A stretch of 64,000 nt of DNA, taken from contig QHYZ01000049.1 of NCBI GenBank assembly GCA_003225295.1, positions 1 through 64,000 of the forward strand, written 5' to 3'. The notes beneath the pieces were generated by a model. That model ran no database searches, was not told where the DNA came from, and saw nothing but the letters and a program-made list of their open reading frames with translations. The stretch's first letter is position 1. The number at the start of each line of letters is the position of its first letter. The DNA comes from Acidobacteriota bacterium (GTDB lineage Bacteria; Acidobacteriota; Terriglobia; Acidiferrales; UBA7541). The position numbers and the translations under genes are program-made. This document shows, in pieces, positions 16,373 to 25,427 of the stretch.

Positions 16373-18784
16373 ATGATGGAGAGGCTCGTGGTGGTAGGAA
16401 ATGGAATGGCGGGTGTCGCTTGCGTCGAACAAATCCTGAACCATGCGCCAAAATTTGAAATCACCATCTTCGGGGATGAAACCCACCTCAATTACAACCG
16501 CATCCTGCTGTCCTCGGTGCTGGCTGGCGAGAAAGCAGCGGATGAAATCCAGCTGAATGGCCTCGAGTGGTATGCGAAACATGGGATTGTGCTGCGTCTT
16601 GGCATTCGAATCACGGACGTGGATGCCGAGCGCAAGATGGTGACCGGCGATGACGACAGCAAAACGCCGTTCGACAAATTGCTGATCGCAACGGGAAGCA
16701 CTCCGCTGATTCCTCCGATGGATGGACTGGAAAAAGAAGGCCTGTTTGTCTTTCGCAATCTGGACGACACGCGCGCGCTGCTCGATCGCGCGGCGCCAGG
16801 CAAGAGGGCGGTGGTGATCGGAGGAGGTCTGCTCGGGCTCGAAGCAGCGCGTGGCTTGCAAGTGCAAGGCTGCGACGTAACCGTCGTCCACTTGATGGAT
16901 ACCCTGATGGAGCGCCAGCTTGATCTCACGGGTGGCAGTTACCTCAAAGCGAAAATGGAATGTCTTGGCGTGAAGGTGCTTCTGGAGCGCAGTACCACTG
17001 CTATTCTCGGGAATGGAAAAGCAGAAGGCGTGGCTTTCAAGGATGGCAGCAGCATCGCGGCGGATTTTGTAGTCATCGCCGCCGGAATCCGTCCGAATGT
17101 GGAGCTCGGGCGCAAAGCGGGCTTAGAAGTCAACCGCGGCATCATTGTTAACGACTATATGGAAACGTCGAATCCCGATGTTTTCGCGGTCGGTGAGTGC
17201 GTGGAGCACAACGGCACATGCTACGGCCTTGTGGCGCCGCTCTTTGAGCAAGGGAAAGTACTGGCCGCGACGATTACCGGAAACCGAGGACCGCTTTACC
17301 GCGGCACCATCCAGGCAGCGAAGCTAAAGATCATGGGAGTGGACGTTTTTTCCGCCGGTAACTTCAGCGAGAAGGCTCCCGGGACGGATGCGGTGCGCTA
17401 CGAGGATCCCGCGCTGGGCACTTACAAAAAGCTGACCGTGCGAGATGGCAAGCTGGCCGGTGTCATTCTTGTGGGAGACACTTCGGAGAGCCATCGCTAC
17501 ATGGATTGGCTACGGTCACAGACGGACTTGACGGCCATGCGCCGCCAACTTCTTTTTCCCGGGCCTGCGGATGATGCGGGTCTTGATGTTGCGGCGATGG
17601 CCGACAGCAAGGTGGTTTGCGGGTGTAATGGGGTTACCAAGGGCGCGATTATTCATGCCGTGCATGAGAAGGGAATTAGTACGCTCGCGCAGCTGAGAGA
17701 TTCGACGCGGGCGTCAACAGGTTGTGGCAGCTGCACGGAAGTGTGCCAACAACTATTGAAGGCCGTTGCGCCGGAGTTTCAGGAAGAAGCGAAGAAGTCT
17801 CTCTGTAAGTGCATCCCGTTCCCCGAGGACAAGCTTCGCGAGATTTTGCGCAGCCAAAGATTGCGATCCGTGCAGGAAGTTCTGGAGATCTACGGGAATG
17901 GCGTTGGCTGTGAAATCTGTAAGCCGGCGCTGAGCTATATGCTGGATATGCTGTGGTGCGGCGACCACGATGAGGATCGCTCGGCTCGTTTCATCAACGA
18001 CCGCGTGCACGCCAATATTCAGAAGGACGGCACCTTTTCCGTGGTGCCGCGCATTCGCGGCGGCGTCACCTCGGCGAAGGAATTGCGGCGTATCGCGGAC
18101 GTGGCCGAAAAATACAACGTGCCGATGGTGAAGATCACCGGCAGCCAGCGTATCGACTTGCTCGGCGTCAAGAAAGCGGATCTACCGCAGATCTGGGCGG
18201 ATTTGGGAATGCCCTCCGGCCAGGCGTACACCAAAGGCGTGCGCATGGTGAAGACCTGCGTAGGCACGGATTTTTGCCGCTTCGGCGTGCAAGATTCGAC
18301 GAAGGCAGGCGTCGAGCTGGAACGGCGGCTGGAAAATTTATACACGCCTCACAAGCTGAAGATGGGCGCGGTGGGCTGCCCGCGCAATTGCGCCGAAGCG
18401 ACCGTAAAGGACATCGGCCTGGTCGGACAGGAGGGGAGCTGGCAGGTGGTGGTAGGCGGCGCCGCCGGTAAGAAGGTTCGCAAGGCTGACCTGCTGATCA
18501 CCGTTGAGTCGACGGAGGAAGCGCTGCAGGCGGCTACTTTGTTCTTCCAGTACTACCGGGAGAACGCGAATTATCTGGAACGCACCTACGATTTCGTCGA
18601 GCGCAAGGGAATTGAAAATGTTCGCCGCGACACGGTCTATGCGCCGCTGGCGATCCAGCAGGGTTTGCGAGAGCGGCTGCGAAAGTCCAAGCGCATTTCG
18701 CGAGATGCGTGGCTGGAAGGCGATGCGCCGCGGCATCCCACGCAGTTCGTTCAAATTGAGTCGCTCGAAAAGGTGCAGGGGTGA
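16373..18784 (+). CDS. nirB: Nitrite reductase (NAD(P)H), large subunit
   Basis: This enzyme reduces nitrite to ammonium in the cytoplasm. Of its 803 residues, 1-400 form the FAD/NAD(P)H pyridine-nucleotide oxidoreductase part (VVVGNGMAGVACVE and IGGGLLGLEAARG). A BFD-type [2Fe-2S] region follows, with CGCNGVTKG near residue 415 and CGSCTEVCQQ near 450, then a further CEICKPALSY near 527. The C-terminal half is the siroheme and [4Fe-4S] sulfite/nitrite reductase fold with CVGTDFCRFG near 628 and GCPRNCAEA near 668, giving the four cluster cysteines. I choose the ATG at 16373 with AGAGG upstream. It is followed without a gap by nirD. The siroheme genes nearby supply its cofactor. Confidence 0.96.
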   Translation: MMERLVVVGNGMAGVACVEQILNHAPKFEITIFGDETHLNYNRILLSSVLAGEKAADEIQLNGLEWYAKHGIVLRLGIRITDVDAERKMVTGDDDSKTPFDKLLIATGSTPLIPPMDGLEKEGLFVFRNLDDTRALLDRAAPGKRAVVIGGGLLGLEAARGLQVQGCDVTVVHLMDTLMERQLDLTGGSYLKAKMECLGVKVLLERSTTAILGNGKAEGVAFKDGSSIAADFVVIAAGIRPNVELGRKAGLEVNRGIIVNDYMETSNPDVFAVGECVEHNGTCYGLVAPLFEQGKVLAATITGNRGPLYRGTIQAAKLKIMGVDVFSAGNFSEKAPGTDAVRYEDPALGTYKKLTVRDGKLAGVILVGDTSESHRYMDWLRSQTDLTAMRRQLLFPGPADDAGLDVAAMADSKVVCGCNGVTKGAIIHAVHEKGISTLAQLRDSTRASTGCGSCTEVCQQLLKAVAPEFQEEAKKSLCKCIPFPEDKLREILRSQRLRSVQEVLEIYGNGVGCEICKPALSYMLDMLWCGDHDEDRSARFINDRVHANIQKDGTFSVVPRIRGGVTSAKELRRIADVAEKYNVPMVKITGSQRIDLLGVKKADLPQIWADLGMPSGQAYTKGVRMVKTCVGTDFCRFGVQDSTKAGVELERRLENLYTPHKLKMGAVGCPRNCAEATVKDIGLVGQEGSWQVVVGGAAGKKVRKADLLITVESTEEALQAATLFFQYYRENANYLERTYDFVERKGIENVRRDTVYAPLAIQQGLRERLRKSKRISRDAWLEGDAPRHPTQFVQIESLEKVQG

Positions 18785-19188
18785 ACAATAAACAATGGAT
18801 TCGTGTCACGGCGATGCAGAATATCCCGCTGCGGGAGGGGCGATCGGTGAACGTCGCCGGCCGTGAGATTGCGATTTTCAATCTTGGCGATCGCGTGCTG
18901 GCCATCGATGGGCGTTGTCCGCACAAGGGCGGCCCGTTGGCGGAAGGAATTGTTACCGGCAGCACAGTGGTTTGTCCCCTCCATGCGTGGAAAATCAGCC
19001 TGGAAACGGGAAGTATTTCGAAGCCAAACGAAAACCCAGCCTGCGTCGCGACGTATCGCACGCGCATCGAGTCGGGTATCGTTCTTATCGAAGTCCCAGA
19101 GGCATCCCAAGAGATGGAAGAACGTCCACTTTCTTGCGGAGAACAGAACCGCGCTTGTTTGGGTGATTCCCCAAGCCCTGTTTTGTAA
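18781..19188 (+). CDS. nirD: Nitrite reductase small subunit, Rieske type
   Basis: This 135-residue Rieske-fold subunit pairs with NirB. It keeps both cluster boxes, CPHKGGPLAEG (Cys46, His48) and CPLHAWKI (Cys65, His68), so it should bind a [2Fe-2S] cluster, whereas the E. coli NirD is known to lack these ligands. The GTG start at 18781 overlaps the nirB stop (GTGA). The last 30 residues are variable and rich in polar residues. Confidence 0.92.
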   Translation: MNNKQWIRVTAMQNIPLREGRSVNVAGREIAIFNLGDRVLAIDGRCPHKGGPLAEGIVTGSTVVCPLHAWKISLETGSISKPNENPACVATYRTRIESGIVLIEVPEASQEMEERPLSCGEQNRACLGDSPSPVL

Positions 19189-19245
19189 GGATCGCCGATA
19201 AATGGGGCTGGCGGCGGGGACATTTCTAGTTGACAATTCAATGTC

Positions 19246-20112
19246 ATGAGCGGATTTGCCGGATTGCGAGTACTAGCGCTCGAAAGCCGCCGCGCCCCAG
19301 AGCTTGCCAAGTTGATTTCCGCTTACGGCGGCGAGCCCGTTGTTGCGCCAGCAATGCGCGAAGTACCGCTAGAATCCAACAGGGAAGCACTGTCCTTTGC
19401 GGCGGCTCTTCTCGCTGGCGAATTCGACATGGTCATTTTCCTGACCGGCGTCGGCGCGCGGGCAGTTCTTAGCGTCGCCGAGACGGCGTACAAACGCGAC
19501 GACTACATCGCCTCCCTCCAGCGTGTGAAAGTGGTTGCGCGCGGGCCGAAACCGGTCGCTGTTCTGCGTGAACTCGGCGTGACTCCTGCCATTACGGTTC
19601 CCGAACCAAATACTTGGCGCGAGCTTCTGCTCGCGCTAGACGAGGCGGGCGCTTCCCATGGGGAGTTGCGCTTGCGTGGGGCGCGTGTTGCTGTCCAGGA
19701 ATATGGTGTATCCAATCCCGAATTGCTGAGCGGGCTTCGTGAACGAGGCGCAGCGGTTACACCGGTGCCGGTCTACCAATGGGCGTTACCAAGCGACTGC
19801 GCTCCCATTCGAGCTGCCGTTAAGTCAATTGCCGATGGAGAGATTGATGCTGTGCTCTTCACCACGAGCGTCCAAGTTGCGCATCTGTTGCAAATTGCCG
19901 CGGAGATGAAACTGGAAGAGCCGCTGCGACTGGGTCTGAGCCGTACGATTGTCGCTTCGATTGGGCCGACGACTTCCGAAGAACTGCAGAGACAGGGGAT
20001 TCGAGCCGACCTTGAGCCGTCGCATCCAAAGATGGGTTTCCTGGTGAAGGAAACCGCTGAGCAATCCGCGGAACTGTTTCGCCGGAAGCGGCCGGGGAGT
20101 GGCCCCGGATAA
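19246..20112 (+). CDS. hemD: Uroporphyrinogen-III synthase
   Basis: HemD closes and rearranges hydroxymethylbilane to uroporphyrinogen III, the branch point to heme and siroheme. The family is poorly conserved, but the 288 residues show its pattern: an opening LRVLALESRRAPEL, FDMVIFLTGVGARA near residue 65, VVARGPKPVAVLRELG near 95, LRGARVAVQEYG near 143, and DAVLFTTSVQVAHLLQ near 205 followed by IGPTTSEELQRQGI. The gene follows nirD by 57 bases and faces cobA. Its position suggests that siroheme supply is co-expressed with the nitrite reductase. Confidence 0.87.
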   Translation: MSGFAGLRVLALESRRAPELAKLISAYGGEPVVAPAMREVPLESNREALSFAAALLAGEFDMVIFLTGVGARAVLSVAETAYKRDDYIASLQRVKVVARGPKPVAVLRELGVTPAITVPEPNTWRELLLALDEAGASHGELRLRGARVAVQEYGVSNPELLSGLRERGAAVTPVPVYQWALPSDCAPIRAAVKSIADGEIDAVLFTTSVQVAHLLQIAAEMKLEEPLRLGLSRTIVASIGPTTSEELQRQGIRADLEPSHPKMGFLVKETAEQSAELFRRKRPGSGPG

Positions 20113-20144
20113 GGCCGTGCCTAGCCATCAGTCAAGTCGCTTCT

Positions 20145-20957
20145 TCATGCCCGGATCGGCCTATCGGCTAAGTGCAAAACCTCTTCGTGTGGCTTGCTGG
20201 CCGCGCGCGGCGATGCTTTTTCGCCCTCCTCGAAATGTGGCAGTGGGCGAGCGACGTCCCCGATGATGAGCAGAGCAGGAGCAGGCAGGTGCGGCTCCAA
20301 CGCCAATTGGTGCAGCGTGGTTCGATGAATTTGTTGCTCTGCCTGAGTGGCGTTGGCCACCACGAGGCAGGGTGTCCGGCCGTTGAGCCCGCCAGCGCTC
20401 AATCTGGCAGCGATCTCGCTGTAATCCGCTCCCGGCATGTACACAACGTGAGTAGCATCTTGGGAGATCACGTCATCCCACACGGCGGGCGTGTCACCGG
20501 CTGCATGATGGCTGACGAAAACCAGTTTCGACGCGAAGCGCCGGTCCGTTAGCGGAATTTTTGCCGCCGCTGCCGCTCCCATGGCCGAGGTAACCCCGGG
20601 CACAACCTCAAAATTGATACCTGCCAGAGAAAGAGCTTCCATTTCTTCTCCGACGCGCCCGAACAGAAGAGGATCGCCACCCTTGAGCCGCACGACCTGA
20701 CGGCCCTCCCGGGCAGCGGAGATGAGCAAGGAATGAATTTTCTCTTGTGAAATTGCGGCCTGTCCACAACGTTTGCCCACGTTGCGGACCTGTGTCGAAG
20801 CCGGGATCAAATCGAGAATCTTTGAGGAAACCAGGTCGTCGTGCAAAACGACCTCGGCTGCTCGAAGTACGCGTAGGGCTTTGACCGTCAGGAGATCGGG
20901 ATCTCCTGGACCGGCTCCCATCAGATAGACTTTCCCCTTCATGGCTGGTGCCGACAT
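20145..20957 (-). CDS. cobA: Uroporphyrinogen-III C-methyltransferase
   Basis: This SAM-dependent enzyme methylates uroporphyrinogen III at C2 and C7 to give precorrin-2. The sequence has the tetrapyrrole methylase hallmarks VYLMGAGPGDPDLLTVKA at the start, VRLKGGDPLLFGRVGEE near residue 88, GVTSAMGAAA near 120, PLTDRRFAS and YMPGAD. Of 270 residues, the last 25 extend beyond the methylase. It is separate from the precorrin-2 dehydrogenase here, not fused as in CysG. The ATG at 20957 is the longest option; the ATG at 20942 (MKGKVYLMG) is also possible. A hairpin sits just upstream of the start. Confidence 0.93.
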   Translation of the reverse strand: MSAPAMKGKVYLMGAGPGDPDLLTVKALRVLRAAEVVLHDDLVSSKILDLIPASTQVRNVGKRCGQAAISQEKIHSLLISAAREGRQVVRLKGGDPLLFGRVGEEMEALSLAGINFEVVPGVTSAMGAAAAAKIPLTDRRFASKLVFVSHHAAGDTPAVWDDVISQDATHVVYMPGADYSEIAARLSAGGLNGRTPCLVVANATQAEQQIHRTTLHQLALEPHLPAPALLIIGDVARPLPHFEEGEKASPRAASKPHEEVLHLADRPIRA

Positions 20958-20968
20958 GGGATGCCATC

Positions 20969-20993
20969 CCGCCGCTGGCTTTAGCCGGCGGCC
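20969..20993. repeat. REP-like GC-rich hairpin upstream of cobA
   Basis: The sequence forms a stem of GCCGCTGGC and GCCGGCGGC around a TTTA loop, nine pairs with one G-U. It lies 12 bases before the cobA start, where a ribosome-binding site would be. Stem-loops of this kind, with CCGGC arms and a short A/T loop, resemble dispersed palindromic elements in GC-rich genomes; only one copy is evident here. It might influence cobA translation. Confidence 0.4.
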
Positions 20994-21116
20994 TTTCTCC
21001 GCTAATACCGCACTAGAACACTAGCACTATGGCTGGCCGGCGAGGTGCGGAAGAATGAATTCTTTGAATCGGCATTCCTGATAGTTGACGGTGGGGAAGG
21101 CCAGGATTGCAAAAGG

Positions 21117-21734
21117 TCAACCGGAGCATTTCGATTGGCGGCGCTTTCGGCGGAAAGCTTCGAAGGCTTCCTCGCTGGCGTCCTCGTGCAGCAGCCGTTT
21201 CCGTTCCTCAGGATCTAGCTTGGAGGATTGCAGCCTGTCGCGAACTTCGCCTAATTGAGCGAGCCATTCTTCGAATTCCGGGCCGAACTGTTCTTCGAGT
21301 TGCTTTCTGAGGCGCTGAGCGAGGGCCGGGCTTTTTCCCGCCGTCGAAATGGCGATCTGCAGCGCTCCGCGCTGCACCACGGCGGGATAGTAGAAATCGC
21401 AAAGAACGGGAACGTCCACGATATTGCAGAGCACGCCGCGCCGCGTCGCTTCTTCGAATATGCGCTGGTGAAGTTCCGCAGACGATGTGGCGGCCACAAC
21501 CAAGAACATTCCTGTCAGGTCGTCCGGTTGGAAAGAACGCTGATGCCATTCGATGCTGTTCGATTGCGCCCAGGAGCGCACTTGCGGGGTCGCTTCAGGC
21601 GCCACCACACGCACGCGACCGCCGGCTTCCAGGAGGCCAGCAATCTTGGATTCAGCAATGGTTCCCGCTCCGAGCACCAGGCAAGGCCGCGCCGAAAGCT
21701 TAAGGAACATGGGGAAGAGTCTTGTAGATCTCAT
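21117..21734 (-). CDS. Precorrin-2 dehydrogenase / sirohydrochlorin ferrochelatase (CysG N-terminal, Met8 type)
   Basis: This enzyme oxidises precorrin-2 with NAD+ and may insert iron to complete siroheme. The core is LSARPCLVLGAGTIAESKIAGLL, an NAD-binding glycine motif, followed by RVRVVAPEATP, LVVAATSSAELHQRI, CNIVDVPVLCDFYYPA and the tail motif ISTAGKSPALAQRLRKQLE. I start at the ATG at 21734 (MRSTRLFPMFLKL), because the family begins just before FPMFL; the open frame continues to 21776 with basic residues that look unrelated. About 206 residues. Together with hemD, cobA and nirBD it makes a self-sufficient siroheme and nitrite module. Confidence 0.92.
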   Translation of the reverse strand: MRSTRLFPMFLKLSARPCLVLGAGTIAESKIAGLLEAGGRVRVVAPEATPQVRSWAQSNSIEWHQRSFQPDDLTGMFLVVAATSSAELHQRIFEEATRRGVLCNIVDVPVLCDFYYPAVVQRGALQIAISTAGKSPALAQRLRKQLEEQFGPEFEEWLAQLGEVRDRLQSSKLDPEERKRLLHEDASEEAFEAFRRKRRQSKCSG

Positions 21735-21840
21735 TCTCTTACTGGAGCGCGCCATTCGCTGACGTCCGGCCATCAAATCTAAAGTAAATCTGAGCTGTTA
21801 TTGTACTCACGATCAAGCCGTGAACGCGGGAAATTTGGTC

Positions 21841-22635
21841 TTACGAGAGTCGATCGGGAGTCAAGAGAGCGGTCATTTCGAGGACGCGGCGGTAGTAGTC
21901 GCGCTGGGTGAGTTGCGAGGCCGCCGCATCGTCGATGATGAAAGTGACCTCGGGATGGAGTTGCAGAGCGGAGGCGGAGACGGCGGAGGTGATCGGCCCT
22001 TCGATGGACTTCGCGACGGCAGCCGCCTTGGCCTCGCCGGTGGCGAGCAAGAGAATTTTTCGTGCCTCCAAGATCGTACCAATGCCCATGGTGATGGCGC
22101 AGCGTGGACTCTCCTCACCAGGAGCGAAGAACTTAGAGTTGTCGTCCGTCGTTTCCTGGCTCAAAACCTTCAAACGCGTGCGGGAGCCGATGCTGGAAGT
22201 CGGCTCGTTGAAGCCCACGTGGCCGTTGCGTCCGATGCCCAGGAGCTGAAGGTCGATTCCCCCGGCGCTTTGGATTGCCGCTTCGTAGGAAGCGCAGTAC
22301 AGATCATAATTGCCGCGGATGGTTCCGTCGGGAATGTGGATGTTGCTGGGATTCACGTTGACATGCGCGAAGAGGTTTTCCCACATGAAGTGATGAAAGC
22401 TCCGAGGGTGTGCGGCGGGAAGTCCAAGATATTCGTCCAGATTAAAGGTTACCACGCGAGAGAAATCGAGTGAGCCCTGTTTGTGAAGATCCACGAGATA
22501 TTTGTAGACGCCGACCATGGTGCCGCCGGTTGCCAATCCAAGCGCCAACGCAGGTTTCTTGCGCACCGCACTGGCGATGAGTTGTGCCGCCTGCCGGCTG
22601 ATTTCTTCATCGTCGCGTTTCAAGATAACCAGCAT
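21841..22635 (-). CDS. nagB: Glucosamine-6-phosphate deaminase
   Basis: NagB isomerises and deaminates glucosamine-6-phosphate to fructose-6-phosphate and ammonia. Family motifs are ALGLATGGTMVGVY near residue 33, FNLDEYLGLP near 69 with the catalytic aspartate, LLGIGRNGHVGFNEP near 132 with the catalytic Asp/His pair pattern, and LATGEAKAAAVAKSIEGP near 206. The 264-residue form from the ATG at 22635 (MLVILKRDDEEI) is standard, and AGAGG lies 9 bases upstream; the open frame runs back to 22848, but that extension is unlike the family. It is downstream of the pca genes but not obviously linked to them. Confidence 0.94.
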   Translation of the reverse strand: MLVILKRDDEEISRQAAQLIASAVRKKPALALGLATGGTMVGVYKYLVDLHKQGSLDFSRVVTFNLDEYLGLPAAHPRSFHHFMWENLFAHVNVNPSNIHIPDGTIRGNYDLYCASYEAAIQSAGGIDLQLLGIGRNGHVGFNEPTSSIGSRTRLKVLSQETTDDNSKFFAPGEESPRCAITMGIGTILEARKILLLATGEAKAAAVAKSIEGPITSAVSASALQLHPEVTFIIDDAAASQLTQRDYYRRVLEMTALLTPDRLS

Positions 22636-22778
22636 GCTCGGTCCTCTCTGAACTCCGCCTTTCCATCTCTTGAAATAACTATGCCGCGAAAGAGATTCGT
22701 CGGCTTTAGCGCAGCGTAATGACGAGATTGTGCCGGTCCGGACGATAGCAGCCCAGCCCTGAAGCCGCGAATCTGAGG

Positions 22779-23159
22779 TTATTCGTCTTGCCGCGCAAAC
22801 ACTTCTTGCGCAAGATGAAAGGCCGAGTTCGCAGCAGGCACGCCGCAATAAATAGCCGTTTGCAGGAGAACCTCGCGGATTTCTTCGCGGGTCACGCCGT
22901 TGTTCAACGCGGCGCGCAAGTGCAGGCGAAGCTCTTCAGGCCGATTCAGCGCCACCATCATCGCCACAGTGAGCATACTACGTGTCTGCCGGGGAAGGCC
23001 GGGACGGCTCCAGATTTCTCCCCAGGCGTAACGCGTGATCAGGTCTTGAAGCGCTTCGTCGAATTCAGTCCGATTCTTCAGCGATGTATCTACATGCGCA
23101 TCCCCCAGCACGGCACGCCGCACCTTCATTCCTTGCTCGTAGCGCTGGCGCTCATCCAT
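22779..23159 (-). CDS. pcaC: 4-carboxymuconolactone decarboxylase
   Basis: PcaC decarboxylates 4-carboxymuconolactone to 3-oxoadipate enol-lactone in the protocatechuate branch of the beta-ketoadipate pathway. The protein has 126 residues, the normal size, with the family opening RYEQGMKVRRAVLGDAHVD, the central RYAWGEIWSRPGL and LTVAMMVALNRPEELRLH, and the helix VLLQTAIYCGVPAANSAFH. It lies 12 bases after pcaD and is the last pca gene of the operon. Confidence 0.95.
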   Translation of the reverse strand: MDERQRYEQGMKVRRAVLGDAHVDTSLKNRTEFDEALQDLITRYAWGEIWSRPGLPRQTRSMLTVAMMVALNRPEELRLHLRAALNNGVTREEIREVLLQTAIYCGVPAANSAFHLAQEVFARQDE

Positions 23160-23171
23160 CGGCCGGCCTCC

Positions 23172-23951
23172 TCAGGAGTGCAGAAACGCGGAAATTTCAT
23201 TGTTGAATCGGTCTTGCTCTTCGATATTGGAGAGGTGCGCAGCGTTGAGCTCAATATATCGCGCACCTGGAATCTGATCTGCGAGAAAGCGTCCGTCCGC
23301 GGGCGGCGTGGCCGGATCGTGCGTACCGGCGATCACCAACGCTGGTATGCGAATCCTGCTTAATTGGTCGCGGCAATCGAAATCGCGAACGGCAGCGCAA
23401 CACGCCACATAGCCATCTGGGTTTGTTTCCTCAAGCATTTTCTGAGTATTTGAAATCGTTGCCGGCGCCTTCTGGCGGAAAGCGGGCGAGAACCATCGCT
23501 CGACCACTGCGGAAGCGACCGGTTGCATGCCATTTTTTCGAACCGCTTCGATACGGGCATTCCAAGTTTCTGGAGTTCCAATCCTTGCGCCAGTGTTACA
23601 GAGTACGAGTCTTTTGAGGCGTTCGGGTGAGTTGATTCCCAGCCACATGCCAATCATTCCGCCCATAGATAGTCCGCAAAAATGGACGTGGTCCAGCCGC
23701 AATGCATCCAGCAACGCAAGGACATCTCCCCCGAGTTGCTCGATCGAGTAGGGGCCCGGGGTGACCGACGATTGTCCGTGACCCCGCGAGTCGTAGCGCA
23801 AGACCCGGAGCTTCTTTCGAGCCTCGGGAACTTGCGGGTCCCACATGGAATAATTTGCGCCGAGCGAATTCGAGAACACCAGTACGGGTGATCCACTTTG
23901 ACCTTCGAGCGCGTAATGAATTCGGGCTGCACCCGCCTTCACGATGGGCAT
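23172..23951 (-). CDS. pcaD: 3-oxoadipate enol-lactonase
   Basis: This alpha/beta hydrolase opens 3-oxoadipate enol-lactone to 3-oxoadipate. Its nucleophile elbow GLSMGGMIGMWLG places Ser near residue 94, ahead of the acid region IAGTHDPATPP and the C-terminal histidine in NAAHLSNIE. The oxyanion-hole segment FSNSLGANYSMWDPQ and YDSRGHGQS are typical of PcaD. The length of 259 residues fits. It lies between pcaB (5-base gap) and pcaC, so its role is clear from context. A fused PcaCD protein, common elsewhere, is not present. Confidence 0.94.
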   Translation of the reverse strand: MPIVKAGAARIHYALEGQSGSPVLVFSNSLGANYSMWDPQVPEARKKLRVLRYDSRGHGQSSVTPGPYSIEQLGGDVLALLDALRLDHVHFCGLSMGGMIGMWLGINSPERLKRLVLCNTGARIGTPETWNARIEAVRKNGMQPVASAVVERWFSPAFRQKAPATISNTQKMLEETNPDGYVACCAAVRDFDCRDQLSRIRIPALVIAGTHDPATPPADGRFLADQIPGARYIELNAAHLSNIEEQDRFNNEISAFLHS

Positions 23952-23956
23952 AGGGA

Positions 23957-25315
23957 TTATTTTTCTCCTCTAGGGATTTTGCCCCGGCTCGCGGCGACCA
24001 CGCGGTTGACATATTCTTCCGCTGCCCCCAGGTAATTGCGAGGGTCGAACAAGCGATCCAGGTCACGCGTCGAAAGTTGCGCTCCGACCTTCCTATCGGC
24101 GCTCAAAATCGTCCGCAAATCGCGCTTCTCCTTGCGCGCCGTTGCGCACGCCGTCTGGACGATTTCATGAGCCCGGGCTCTGCCGATTTTCTCGCCAAGC
24201 GCCATACTGACCGCTTCCGTGAAGATCAACCCTTGCGTTAGGTCGAGATTCTTGCGCATGCGTGGCACGTCGACTTCAAGTTTCGGCACTATGGTAGCCA
24301 AGTGATGGATTGCGCCGGCCGTCAATTGGACGATGTCCGGCAAAGTTTCCCACTCAGCGTGCCAACCGCCCAGCCCGCGTTCGTCCTCTTGCACTATCGC
24401 CGTGAGCAAACTGCTGACCAGTCCGGGAACGCGTATGGCAGCCTGAAGCATCACCGCTGAACTCACCGGATTGCGCTTGTGCGGCATGGTTGAAGAGCCC
24501 CCGCGTCCCTCCCCGACGGGCTCAAAGATTTCTGCAACTTCGGTTTGCATGTGCAAAGAAATGTCGCGCGCAATCTTTCCCACGGTTCCGCCGCACAAGC
24601 CCAGTGTGACACCGACTTCGGCGATGCGATCTCTGTGGCTGTGCCAAGGGAGATCGGGCAATCCGAGCCCCAGTTCCGCGGCCAGGAGACTTGCAACATC
24701 CGGACCGCGGCTTCCGAGCGCAGCCAGTGTTCCCACGGCGCCGCCGAGCTGCACCACGATGCAGCGCTTTCTTGTCTCGGTCAGCCGCGCGAGATGCCGC
24801 ATAACAGCATCCAGCCAGCCCGCGATCTTGACCCCCAGCGTCGTCGGCAATGCATGTTGCATCCAAGTGCGGCCGGTGATGAGCGTTGACCGATGTTTCT
24901 CGGCAAGCGCGCCCAGTGGCTGCGCCAGGCTGTCTAAATCGCGCGCGATCAGGTCCAACGCCTGGCGCAATTGGAGTATGCGGCCAGTGTCGATGGCATC
25001 CTGGCTGGTTGCACCCCAGTGCACGAAATGAGCGGCTTGTTTGTCTTTTTTCGCCACCAGTGCCGTGAGGTTCTTTACGAGAGGAATCAGAATATTTCCG
25101 GCGTGAGCAGCCGCTTGGGCCAGCGCGGCAGCATCGAAGAGCTCCGCCCTACACTTTTTAGCGATCACCGCCGCCGCTGCGCCTGGAATGACACCGGCAC
25201 GGGCCTCAGCGCGCGCAAGCGCAGCCTCGAAATCGAGAATTCCTTGGAGCGTGGCGCGATCGGTGAACAGGCTGTCGACGGCTGATGAGTGGAAAAGGGG
25301 ATCGAGAAGATTCAT
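23957..25315 (-). CDS. pcaB: 3-carboxy-cis,cis-muconate cycloisomerase
   Basis: PcaB lactonises 3-carboxymuconate to 4-carboxymuconolactone. It belongs to the fumarase/aspartase superfamily and carries the signature GGSSTMPHKRNP near residue 277, together with HWGATSQDAIDTG near 94, LITGRTWMQHALPTT and the EDERGLGGWHAEW segment characteristic of PcaB. I place the start at the ATG at 25315 (MNLLDPLFHS), giving 452 residues; the open frame extends upstream into residues that do not fit. It is downstream of pcaF by 112 bases. Confidence 0.94.
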   Translation of the reverse strand: MNLLDPLFHSSAVDSLFTDRATLQGILDFEAALARAEARAGVIPGAAAAVIAKKCRAELFDAAALAQAAAHAGNILIPLVKNLTALVAKKDKQAAHFVHWGATSQDAIDTGRILQLRQALDLIARDLDSLAQPLGALAEKHRSTLITGRTWMQHALPTTLGVKIAGWLDAVMRHLARLTETRKRCIVVQLGGAVGTLAALGSRGPDVASLLAAELGLGLPDLPWHSHRDRIAEVGVTLGLCGGTVGKIARDISLHMQTEVAEIFEPVGEGRGGSSTMPHKRNPVSSAVMLQAAIRVPGLVSSLLTAIVQEDERGLGGWHAEWETLPDIVQLTAGAIHHLATIVPKLEVDVPRMRKNLDLTQGLIFTEAVSMALGEKIGRARAHEIVQTACATARKEKRDLRTILSADRKVGAQLSTRDLDRLFDPRNYLGAAEEYVNRVVAASRGKIPRGEK

Positions 25316-25427
25316 GCGATGAGTGTAATCACTCCGGGCAGACAATGAAAACGGTTTCCTCGCGCTCTTGATGAAACAGATCTCCTGCTTGAAGGAAATG
25401 CAAGCTTCAGAGGGACTCCAGCCCATG

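Noticed and set aside
22636-22848. Extension of nagB to 22848
   Set aside because: The extra 71 residues do not resemble NagB and overlap the end of pcaC.
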